Position numbers and translations under genes: made by a program
Source: JAGQUL01 sp039811765
GTDB taxonomy: Bacteria; Actinomycetota; Thermoleophilia; Gaiellales; SKUG01
NCBI GenBank assembly: GCA_039811765.1
Contig: JBDHZF010000055.1
Coordinates: 1-17,124, forward strand
Length of the DNA: 17,124 nucleotides
Direction: 5' to 3'
The notes under the pieces: generated by a model
Told to the model about the DNA's origin: nothing
Database searches by the model: none
The model's input: only the letters and a program-made list of their open reading frames with translations
Shown here: in pieces, positions 11,301 through 15,561 of the stretch
Layout: each line of letters starts with the position of its first letter
Position numbering within the stretch: the stretch's first letter is position 1

Positions 11301-11563
11301 GCGAGCGCGACGCTCACGCGGCCCGCGTCGACGTGCTGGCTCGCGTCGCTCCCCGCGAGCTGCGAAGCCGCGAGCTGCGCCTGCTGCTCGATGTGCTCGA
11401 ACCCGGGACCCGACTCGTCGAGCGTCGAAGCGAACGACGCATCGTCGGTCGGTGCGACCTGCACAGCGACCGCGGCCTGCGACGCCACGGCGACGACGAT
11501 CGCCCCGACCAGCACGCCCGTGGCGCATGCGCCACGAATGATGGACACGCGACGACGGATCAC
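2372..11563 (-). CDS. Giant secreted Rhs/YD-repeat polymorphic toxin (3063 aa)
   Basis: The start is taken as the GTG at 11563, which overlaps the TGA of the upstream collagen-like gene (GTGA). The frame is open further upstream but that part runs antisense through the collagen-like gene. Residues 1-35 form a Sec-type signal (IRRR, then ATGVLVGAIVVAVASQAAVAV). Residues 36 to about 1000 are a beta-rich N-terminal region with segments that resemble Ig-like domains. From about 1015 to 2440 come many YD repeats (for example YEYDANDNLRLS, SLYDAAGRLAWQ, YTYDPHARLEAI), which in known Rhs structures form a shell around the toxin. The core ends with YTGMHTRP and the junction TDQYTDPWQDL ... DVDGH (2766-2805). 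Residues 2806-3063 are the variable toxin, ending GRTVLVVTDDGRILSARYG. As in Bacillus WapA, a contact-dependent or secreted antibacterial role is likely. The tip region has visibly lower GC than the core, suggesting acquisition by exchange. Confidence 0.93.
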   Translation of the reverse strand: MIRRRVSIIRGACATGVLVGAIVVAVASQAAVAVQVAPTDDASFASTLDESGPGFEHIEQQAQLAASQLAGSDASQHVDAGRVSVALADDSESVVRDYSVDARTGVVRIASRSGEVASVTPLQGPARQRSRVEDGMLVTTPVGADAVEEVVTIPGAESMEQHLVVGEAHASERLERSWKLDVPADWDIAFRGGELRLWERGEIVGSISADYAKDEAGNELPVEFGFDPGSSVMTVAFAGDEIASSGRVAIDPSYEFGGGVGRYRFVICQDADSVPCSQRVDEPIAKYSLESAFPARYVIRANDGAWGPSIGNAAGAEFGASAVGTLRWSVPDPSEWSVVSVRVRATVRDKVAAGPSFACRPRLTFMSGGSVDGPAHSVGNDNEGVTFNDTLSVPAGETLKSFDMRLERIGAESVTTVDAEDIRCWMNQRADPDTGAQRAEVVFTLRDEDPPTVSTMATATADSIQNVVGVVGSPNNWRLADSTGYDEATWYRAGSRVSFGLHASDARSGVMYRGFAFARADGERGDVRGRYSACESLGDWAAGMQPCPASPSVPDFADVHLDRTEAPVEGLNPYWTWASDYAGNDAFSPQQFFLYDSVAPPRPQNVSGGNASPGLIVDAVSAVDVTWDRLRDVGEQSNPRRGSGIATVEGEVNYRHDAGPYVQFKDGHFGATTRVDSPETSFARFDTIEDDGTIPATTEFQYRLRGVDRAGNEGAWSDYQYLRVDTTPPGLSMQQPNLDRGEVAEVRDPGAAVAVKLDATEEIGTDKIDVVGVQQRKHDVQAPGEWATVDDVEDQNPGERPFSLTYPTSGWYDVRGLATDGPHESRTGSVEVCADTTIWPSRPGWRDSWRARKLTVRKLGLGETAAGTRLYVTIPKQSDLHASTRAWIIERRATSASAWRFVGRIGRVDNREQDVVEAYDTFTPFSAAAEFRVSPATLKCTTQGADEIARIGVPDERTDPIDGTHRPTQPQLLGLEPQWTYQDMPLGGGFTSHVNVAVGNHVLTRTLLGEQLAGYDVAASLVYNSQQFADDEQIAESGVVGSQWHVSIGEFGAPEGSLRIADKAALLVDGDGTRHAFATRDGIEFDSPPDFPYRLRRAEADVAGVHHDYELVDSDGMTYWFVDSHGPQTSRMAPLVMMSDRFGTRVRFDYDCVGVVYDVKTNALGAANPDGSACTTPASDATTYASVDRRLRTVDFGGGRTWTLSYAASGQLRSLVRSSGVPAQDRTVELQYANVGSEQLPAVSAVVDTAGDGASRRVEIGYAASLLDPASWFTDRTLVESITDYRKHATRFSYRVPDLGNQEWANPRVWRVQNREDVHAGDGLGVAYSYKVTDAGRLAGVNSIEDQQGRRTTYGFVAGLADPNFGLVTEITEPSGLVTSIDRSDTADKRTVTTTQRVDAVRSETVRLVGAAPSMLLNGPPVPGSVHVTEAGKPVTDVIVRADGQVVNEHGTAKDERRVRVSYESARTSTDVVRIARATGRVESSEVDQSQTRLPSPALEGDSRVQRAVTTFEWGGHGAIRDGGPAWTVPVDGFVQNLKSVESPGRRVTKYDVAAGRVVGVHAPFGSGDQRSDTTYTYFPSGRVYRIDYPNGSSQLMWQYDAYGEPQRVTSRISSKTADAQAQPARDDESSGDLEKLPHVETQRDTHAQVTCVRDRRGPRAYGNRYVTMSYDSWGRLVRETTPYRTRPDGTRLRRVSVYEYDANDNLRLSTVDAVYERGGDASTDCDDDGSSGIVEPGVRAPGLATDESGAAADTTYDRLDRVTTSRLLSNSDEDRPRVAATTYSRAGDVVRVVEPRGVATAQGDDYTTTTVYDDAGRPAETIDGSGLHSCAYYSAFGEVVLSVDAHTQGRRDCPDTPLQGHATRSLYDAAGRLAWQQRPGGRVTQTIWDEESNARTVAQRVGVAGDAAWRVTDTDHGVGGVVLRVREPVRMACVTRRLGACSSKSLKRVRPTTSYEYDAMNQVARVERPRSSVNDAADWTSYARDFDGRVQREAMVDGAGRAVSSITRYTPFGEVSLVTLPMLSHPAANAPDAEESGFVTRFAYGDDGSLVEKDDVAHDNRVSWAYDGRGNMVERVEHGAKSGPGREWEAVQRYSWYDDASKRTEPASVPKYEPGVMYARGACVRQPSAGEDPDDPTWVYQVDTWQAQVKGPQKIRWSAFTDTDRSRWVDTARKMKLTKLRGSDVKWSWDENGQLASVSQCGNTIEYSRRSNTGEPLEARDMFGHDVHYEYDDRMRLVQTRFESGYSQKLSYGDLEPRAGVVDPSVGMVSDIRLRNDQAKENFVGVRYAYDLDGSVRRVERLQARRPVGDAAREVIAGTEYSLDAAGLVSSFETYRVGASGGRERIAGQSVVRDVAGNARRVAERAALVMSDGSYSELRSRVRQWAYDPQGRVESDKLGGGNPRREYTYDPHARLEAITAVGVATKKNASARVVLDRYVYGNDARMRGVMLATAHDATSMVGVPLARTHLYYGNGRTGRGERVGSVAGPRGQLVLSDSYAGVDRDVDAHVSERYVLYSRLGQLQQATTREYVKVVRACVPARSGGAVAIAPAALRALRSCPKGWSKQEPTDRERERFTHSVQRAHRLVLVFSRTGRVMSERASYDALGRQFQSTRSEDSHPDDGSDPVSWVERRYYAGADEDPVNEVDLGARGDVQSRWTLRGVDGTVVGERRDTRTRYLIADLQNSTRMTIDGSAAARLTATFDYDTFGAAYNKPDTKYNLSSGTTAEHDQNVIGYTGMHTRPDADTTNHHARDYDAALRTWLQTDQYTDPWQDLGLSLDPSTRDRHAYAGGNPVGMVDVDGHRPAVDCGGSKSCAASQQKADRVFFTQLAPKMMATTSSAIAQGQWSSSHACSSIVCNSTAPTVLIVPEELASHTTSSPPNASASPPVQGNFFQRWGQRITGTNYADNDDFWSATADAGRVGAFVFSLGLSRGATAAYRATLPEVAVTTSGRAAATDAASGTRLLYGTERINNPAWRSAYGLNYGTSTAGGLGWTSHAINTQVKFPSRAVPLGAEIDEVVRAGSWSNAGIGQVAYSGSGTSGRTVLVVTDDGRILSARYG
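3149..3268 (-). repeat. 120-nt Rhs junction repeat, copy 2 (in the full-length gene)
   Basis: Encodes QTDQYTDPWQDL through DVDGH and marks the end of the Rhs core. It lies in inverted orientation relative to the copies at 13461 and 15751 and in direct orientation relative to the copy at 904. The sub-type is TDPWQDL, shared with orphan 2. Confidence 0.9.
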
Positions 11564-12336
11564 GGATCGACCTGGTACCTGCTCAGCGTTTGCGTCTCGC
11601 GCGCGACGATCCGCGAATTCGTGGCGAAGATCGCGTCGTCGAGCGCCAGCGACCTGCATCGGACCCGCAACTCGTCGGCAGCTTCGAGCTCGGCGCCGCC
11701 GATCAGCGTCAACACCTGCGACGAGGAGCCGTCGGCGCCCGCCGCCGCCAACGCCCCGAACGCCTCGTCGATCGGCGTCGCGGCGCCCAACACCTCGAGC
11801 GTGCAGCGCACGCCCCCCGACCCAGCGGGAGCGTCGTCGCGACCGACGTTGACCTTCGCGCTCACCTCGTAGAAGCCGGCCGCCATCGGTTCGGACCCGA
11901 TCACTTGCCGATCCGAAGCCGTCACCAAGTCCACTTGGTCGTCCTGCTCCACGACCTCCACCCGCGACGGACCGATCGGGCCGCGCGGACCGATCGATCC
12001 CTGCGCGCCCATGGGGCCCTCGGGACCTGCCACGCCGCGAGCGCCGTCCTCGCCGTCCTCGCCGACGGGGCCTTGCTCGCCCTGCGGCCCCCGAACGCCG
12101 CGCGGACCCGGCTTCAACGTGCCCTTGTGGAAATCGACCGCACGAAGCGAACCGTTCTCGATGTCCACCGACCCCACGGACGCGTTGCGAATGTCGCGAC
12201 CAGTCAAGCTCTCGTCGCGAATGTCGCGCCCCGTCAACGACCAAGCCGCGTACGACGTGCCTCCGAGCGCCAGAAACACGGCGATGGTAGACATCACGTT
12301 CGCATAGGACACGCGAACCACGAAACGAGACACCAC
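11560..12336 (-). CDS. Secreted or membrane-anchored collagen-like protein, translationally coupled to Rhs
   Basis: The start is a GTG at 12336 (a second GTG follows directly) preceded by GGGGG about 4 nt upstream; the product is 258 residues. Residues 8-32 are an uncleaved or cleaved export segment (SYANVMSTIAVFLALGGTSY). Residues 34-70 hold short imperfect repeats (SLTGRDIRDESLTGRDIRNA). Residues 77-124 are sixteen uninterrupted Gly-X-Y triplets able to form a collagen-like triple helix. The C-terminal 130 residues are predicted beta-rich and may be a small head domain. Its TGA overlaps the Rhs GTG by 4 bp, so the two are very likely co-translated; the protein could be a surface stalk or partner of the Rhs toxin (inference). 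The export segment and repeat style recur in Thermoleophilia proteins as I know them. Confidence 0.88.
   Translation of the reverse strand: MVSRFVVRVSYANVMSTIAVFLALGGTSYAAWSLTGRDIRDESLTGRDIRNASVGSVDIENGSLRAVDFHKGTLKPGPRGVRGPQGEQGPVGEDGEDGARGVAGPEGPMGAQGSIGPRGPIGPSRVEVVEQDDQVDLVTASDRQVIGSEPMAAGFYEVSAKVNVGRDDAPAGSGGVRCTLEVLGAATPIDEAFGALAAAGADGSSSQVLTLIGGAELEAADELRVRCRSLALDDAIFATNSRIVARETQTLSRYQVDP
11965..12108 (-). repeat. Collagen-like Gly-X-Y triplet tract (16 triplets)
   Basis: It codes for sixteen consecutive Gly-X-Y units without interruption (GPRGVRGPQGEQGPV and onward). It includes charged triplets such as GED and GEQ that can stabilise bacterial collagens lacking hydroxyproline. Confidence 0.9.
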
Positions 12337-12410
12337 GATCCCCCGATCGACGAACTATCTGATCAATGGGCGCTATGTCCGAACGAGCGCGATTGCGAAC
12401 ATCTTTCCGG

Positions 12411-12430
12411 TCGTTGCGTTCTTGCAACGA
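12411..12430. promoter_or_regulatory. 7-bp inverted repeat in the divergent intergenic region
   Basis: TCGTTGC and GCAACGA are separated by 6 nt, between the collagen-like/Rhs operon (minus) and the Nif3-like gene (plus). The position suits an operator controlling either direction. Only symmetry supports it. The two promoters should lie in 12337-12452 but no convincing -35/-10 pair stands out. Confidence 0.25.
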
Positions 12431-12452
12431 TTCGCGCGGGTACCGCCGCGAC

Positions 12453-13226
12453 ATGACAGCCACCGTTCGCGACATCCTGGATCACGCCGAGACGCTCTTG
12501 GACGCGCACGCGTTCGCCGACTACTGCCCCATCGGGCTGCAGGTGAGCGGGCGCGCCGAACGGGTGGAAACGATCGCCACGGCGGTGAGCTGCACCCGCG
12601 ACGCGTTCCAGCGCGCCGCCGACGCGGGCGCACAGCTCGTGCTGGCGCATCACGGCCTGTTCTGGAAGGGCGCGTCGCAGGTGGTCGATCCGGTGATGCG
12701 CGAGCGACTCGCCGTGCTGTTCGACAACGGCATCACGATGGCCGGCTACCACCTGTGCCTGGACGCGCATCCTCAGCTCGGCAACAACGCGCTGATCGCC
12801 GACGCGCTCGGCCTCGCGCGGCTGGACCTGCCGTTCGCGATGCACGGCGGACGCTCGATTGGCGTCGTGGGCGAGCTTGCAGGCGACGGACTGCCGCTCG
12901 ACTCGTTCACGCGCGCGCTGCGCGACGTGCTCGGCGGACGCGACCCGCTCATGCTGGGCACGCCAGTGGACAGGATTCGCCGCGTGGCGATCTGCTCCGG
13001 CGGCGCCGCCGCGGACGTCGACGAAGCCGCTGCGCTCGGCTGCGACGCGTTCGTCACCGGCGAGCCGCGCGAGGAGACCCACGCACGAGCCACCGAGCTC
13101 GGCATCGCATTCTTCGCCGGCGGCCACCACGCCACCGAGGTCTTCGGCATTCGCGCGCTCGGCGAGCACCTCGCCGACAAATTCGGCGTTCGCCACGAAT
13201 TCCTCGACACGCCCAACCCCGTCTGA
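12453..13226 (+). CDS. Nif3/DUF34-family dinuclear metal-binding protein
   Basis: The ATG at 12453 begins MTATVRDILDHAETLL, the usual start of the family; upstream in-frame codons from 12366 lack family similarity. The 257-residue product matches the short family form in length. Visible metal-site residues are His66-His67 (LAHHGLFW), His100 and Asp104 (GYHLCLDAHPQLGNN), and His225/Glu229 (FAGGHHATEVFG), plus the conserved SGGAA (182-186) and FVTGE (200-204) loops. Members bind two divalent metals and have been linked to GTP cyclohydrolase-like or metal-insertion roles, but no agreed function exists. It diverges from the Rhs operon and sits between the complete Rhs gene and inverted orphan 2, so it would be turned around by any inversion between their junction repeats. 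Orphan 2 begins 12 bp downstream. Confidence 0.93.
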   Translation: MTATVRDILDHAETLLDAHAFADYCPIGLQVSGRAERVETIATAVSCTRDAFQRAADAGAQLVLAHHGLFWKGASQVVDPVMRERLAVLFDNGITMAGYHLCLDAHPQLGNNALIADALGLARLDLPFAMHGGRSIGVVGELAGDGLPLDSFTRALRDVLGGRDPLMLGTPVDRIRRVAICSGGAAADVDEAAALGCDAFVTGEPREETHARATELGIAFFAGGHHATEVFGIRALGEHLADKFGVRHEFLDTPNPV

Positions 13227-13238
13227 CAACGCCACCCT

Positions 13239-14333
13239 GTGCCGCGCCGCGCTCACACCCCCCTGGATCAGGAGTGGATCAGCGAACCCGCCTCCGTGCA
13301 GGCGATTCGTCGAATCCGGCGCATCCAGCGCCGATTCTGGATCAGGAGCGTGTCCGTCGCAGCGCTGCTGCTCGCAGTGTCCGTCGCGGCGGCCGCGGCA
13401 AGCCCCTGCGCACAGCAGGTTTCCGCCCCCACGCCCTGCCCCGCTGCAACTCCGCGGCTCCAGACCGACCAATACACCGACCCATGGCAAGACCTCGCGC
13501 TATCGCTGAATCCGGGGACGCGGGATCGGCATGCGTATGTGAACCACAATCCGGTCTTCGGGACGGACCCATCGGGGCATTGCGGTCCGGGCGGAGCAGG
13601 CGGCCCCGAGGCAGAGGATTCATGCGCGGTGGCCTTGAGTGAGTATTGTCGGGGTAAGCCGGCGGGTACGCCGTATTGTCCTGCTGGTCAGCATGCGTCG
13701 CAGGAGCAGGCACAGGGGCATCAGCAGAACCTTGCGAATGCGGGTAAGCCCGGCTCGAGCTACGTGACGCCGCACGTCGCGCAACCGGCCTACATGCCGA
13801 CGCCGACGGTCGCAAGCTTCTCGATGGAACGCGGCCCTTCGATCCTGAGCCTCAAGAACCCGATCACGAGCTTCCTGATAGGCGACCAAGCCAACTGCAT
13901 CACCAACCCCGGTTGGGGGCGCTGCACGTGGGCCGCTGTCTCGGTCTGGAAGCCTGCCAAGGCCGTGAAATGGGCCGACGATGCCTATGACGGCATTCGC
14001 GGCATCAGGGCCGTCGACAAAGCACGCGACGCAAAACGTGTCACAAGCGGGGATGCCGTGCTCGGGCACTATCCAGAGTACGTAGGGCGAGCGGACGAGC
14101 TTGGCGCGCGACGCTTCTCGGTACCCGATGATGTGTGGGCGAGGATGACGCCTGCCGAGCAATGGGCAGCAAACCGCAAGTTCTTGGACCGCACGGTTGC
14201 GAGAGGCGGAGCTTTCCATCTGGCTACTCCAATTGATCGTGTCCGACCCGGTAGCTACTACGAGAAAGAGTTGCAATACCTGACCTCGCGCGGATATCGC
14301 CTCAACGAGGCTGGCACTGCACTGGTTCCATGA
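13239..14333 (+). CDS. Orphan Rhs C-terminal toxin module 2 with its own signal peptide
   Basis: The frame opens at GTG 13239, 12 bp after the Nif3-like stop; a GTG at 13296 in the same frame would give a more compact signal peptide. A basic n-region (AIRRIRRIQRRFWIRS) and hydrophobic core (VSVAALLLAVSVAAAAAS) make a good Sec signal, so this orphan could be exported without the Rhs core. The junction TDQYTDPWQDL ... DPSGH follows (residues 75-114 from the first GTG), then a 250-residue toxin region with several cysteine pairs. The last 90 residues (GHYPEYVGRADELGARRF, then VWARMTPAEQWAANRKFLDR and RPGSYYEKELQYLTSRGY) look like a compact domain that I associate with ends of other polymorphic toxins; I cannot assign an activity. 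Its TGA overlaps the next gene's ATG (ATGA). Confidence 0.8.
   Translation: MPRRAHTPLDQEWISEPASVQAIRRIRRIQRRFWIRSVSVAALLLAVSVAAAAASPCAQQVSAPTPCPAATPRLQTDQYTDPWQDLALSLNPGTRDRHAYVNHNPVFGTDPSGHCGPGGAGGPEAEDSCAVALSEYCRGKPAGTPYCPAGQHASQEQAQGHQQNLANAGKPGSSYVTPHVAQPAYMPTPTVASFSMERGPSILSLKNPITSFLIGDQANCITNPGWGRCTWAAVSVWKPAKAVKWADDAYDGIRGIRAVDKARDAKRVTSGDAVLGHYPEYVGRADELGARRFSVPDDVWARMTPAEQWAANRKFLDRTVARGGAFHLATPIDRVRPGSYYEKELQYLTSRGYRLNEAGTALVP
13264..13348 (+). repeat. Orphan leader repeat (LD-x-EWI ... RRFWIR), copy in orphan 2
   Basis: The segment starts with two imperfect 11-bp units (tggatcaggag, tggatcagcga) and ends with a third at 13338 identical to the first. It encodes LDQEWIS ... RRFWIRS. 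The same arrangement, 12 bp longer, precedes orphan 3 at 15587-15683 (LDPEWIN ... RRFWIRC). Nothing equivalent precedes the junction in the full-length Rhs gene. Confidence 0.6.
13461..13580 (+). repeat. 120-nt Rhs junction repeat, copy 3 (orphan 2)
   Basis: Encodes QTDQYTDPWQDL through DPSGH. It is the closest in its first half to the copy in the full-length gene (shared TDPWQDL), and is in inverted orientation to it about 10 kb away. Confidence 0.9.
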
Positions 14334-14779
14334 GCACAATGGCCATTCCTCAGGACATAGCAGCATTGATCGCGACACTTACGGCGCGCGGCTATGACAT
14401 TGTCCGCGATGCCACTGGCGAGAGCTTCGGCGACCGGGAAATCTTGTTGGCTGGCCAAGACCTCAAGGTTAGATGTATCCGAGACCGCTCTCAGTGGTTC
14501 ATCGAGGCAGGGCCGGCGGGTGGTGGGGAGTGGTTCGACATTAGCCTGTGGCGTGAGGCGCTCGACGGTAGAGAGCCGAGCCTAGAGCCGCTCTCGTTTG
14601 GTGCGTCTGCTCATTACGTTCAGGACAATCTTTCTCGGTTGGAGGGTGGAGCGGCGAATGCTCCATTGCAGCAGGGGATGCTCCTGCGTCGTCGTCAACG
14701 GGCTCGTGCTCGGCTTCGTCGTTCCTTAGCCGAAGACCTCACCGATGGCTCGGAGGGGTTCGACAACGGGAAGGCGTAG
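14330..14779 (+). CDS. Immunity-like protein 2 (partner of orphan toxin 2)
   Basis: It begins with an ATG that overlaps the toxin stop by 4 bp (ATGA), implying translational coupling; a second ATG lies four codons in. The product is 149 residues, soluble, with no signal. The centre (IRDRSQWFIEAGPAGGGEWF, residues 50-69) resembles the beta-sheet core of several small immunity families in which a D-R-x-x-W-F segment precedes a W-F motif; I cannot name the family. Residues 119-132 are strongly basic (LRRRQRARARLRRS). The last 15 residues (EDLTDGSEGFDNGKA) are encoded by the tail box, so the C-terminus is shared with otherwise unrelated partners. The role is inferred from position. Confidence 0.72.
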   Translation: MSTMAIPQDIAALIATLTARGYDIVRDATGESFGDREILLAGQDLKVRCIRDRSQWFIEAGPAGGGEWFDISLWREALDGREPSLEPLSFGASAHYVQDNLSRLEGGAANAPLQQGMLLRRRQRARARLRRSLAEDLTDGSEGFDNGKA

Positions 14780-14788
14780 GTAGTGCTT
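14726..14788 (+). repeat. 63-bp cassette tail box, copy B
   Basis: It forms the 3' end of immunity-like gene 2 (sense) and, antisense, the codons KHYLRLPVVEPLRAIGEVFG plus a stop. It aligns with 1993-2055 and 16944-17005 without gaps and in the same immunity reading frame. Confidence 0.85.
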
Positions 14789-14797
14789 GCGGGTCGT
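14726..14797 (-). pseudogene. Tyrosine recombinase 3' remnant (last about 23 codons)
   Basis: The minus strand reads TTRKHYLRLPVVEPLRAIGE then VFG and stop. This matches the end of the recombinase at 1487-2055 (TTRKHYLRLPIIEPLRQIGA), including the catalytic tyrosine. Upstream of TTRKHY the similarity ends and the serine recombinase's ribosome binding site and start begin. It is either a remnant of a convergent recombinase gene or a site kept because recombinases act there. Confidence 0.75.
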
Positions 14798-14820
14798 TTG
14801 ATCAATCGGGAGGAACCGCT

Positions 14821-15516
14821 GTGCGCGTCGTGCTCTACACCCGCGTCTCGACGGACAAGCAGGCCGAGCACGGGCACGGCCTCGACGCCCAGCGCGCACG
14901 GCTCTCGGAGTTCGCGGACCAGCGCAGCCTCAACGTGGTGCAGGTGGTCGCCGACGAGGGCGTGAGCGGCACGACGCTGGAACGCGACGGGATGCGCCAG
15001 GTGCTCGACCTCGTGCAGTCGCGGGCGGTCGATGCCGTCGTGGTGACGAAGGCCGACCGCATCAGCCGCAACGTCCGCGACCTGCTCAACCTCTCCGCGC
15101 TCCTCGACGAGCACGGCGTCGCGCTCGTCACCGCCGACGAGCAGTTCGACACCACCACCCCGCTCGGCAAGGCCATGAGCGCCATGCGCGCCGTGTTCGC
15201 ACAACTCGAACGCGACATGGCCGCCGCCCGCACCCGCGACGGCATGGCAGCAGCACGAGCAAAGGGCGTACGCCTCGGCCGCCCACCCGTCGGCTGGCGC
15301 ATCGCCGAAGGACGCTGGCACCCGACCGACCGCTACCCCCTCGTCGAACGCGTCCACGCCATGCGCGCCGACGGCGCGACGTTCCAATCCATCGCGGACA
15401 CCTTCAACGCCGAAGCGATCCCCACCGGCAGCGGCCGAGGCCGCTGGGCGATCCCCGCGATCCGACGCCTGTACGCCTCGCCCCTCGTTGCGCCAGCCTT
15501 TCCGATTTCAGGGTGA
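14821..15516 (+). CDS. Serine recombinase (resolvase/invertase family)
   Basis: The GTG start at 14821 has a strong ribosome binding site, GGGAGG (14808-14813), 7 nt away. The 231-residue product has the resolvase catalytic domain at 1-140: catalytic Ser10 with Arg8 (YTRVSTDKQ), Arg80 and Arg83 in ADRISR, and the long helix after AVFAQLERDM. Residues 150-222 (RLGRPPVGWR ... FQSIADTFNAEAIP ... IPAIRRLYASPL) form the linker and helix-turn-helix DNA-binding part. Such enzymes cut both strands through serine and carry out inversion, resolution or integration. The last nine residues (VAPAFPISG) look unrelated, so the C-terminus may be trimmed, but all catalytic residues are present. It sits between orphan modules 2 and 3, so it is a plausible agent of toxin-module rearrangement (inference). 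Confidence 0.9.
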   Translation: MRVVLYTRVSTDKQAEHGHGLDAQRARLSEFADQRSLNVVQVVADEGVSGTTLERDGMRQVLDLVQSRAVDAVVVTKADRISRNVRDLLNLSALLDEHGVALVTADEQFDTTTPLGKAMSAMRAVFAQLERDMAAARTRDGMAAARAKGVRLGRPPVGWRIAEGRWHPTDRYPLVERVHAMRADGATFQSIADTFNAEAIPTGSGRGRWAIPAIRRLYASPLVAPAFPISG

Positions 15517-15561
15517 CCGGTCAGCAGGATCGAGTCCCGCACCATCGGGTAGGTATGACCA

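Noticed and set aside
11564..12475. N-terminal extension of the Rhs frame by 304 codons
   Set aside because: This part lies over the collagen-like gene and the start of Nif3 in other frames, reads as Arg/Gly-rich filler, and the GTG at 11563 with a signal peptide right behind it is a much better start.
12363..13490. A 375-codon minus-strand frame opposite the Nif3-like gene
   Set aside because: The Nif3 frame on the plus strand has all the family motifs; this is its shadow.
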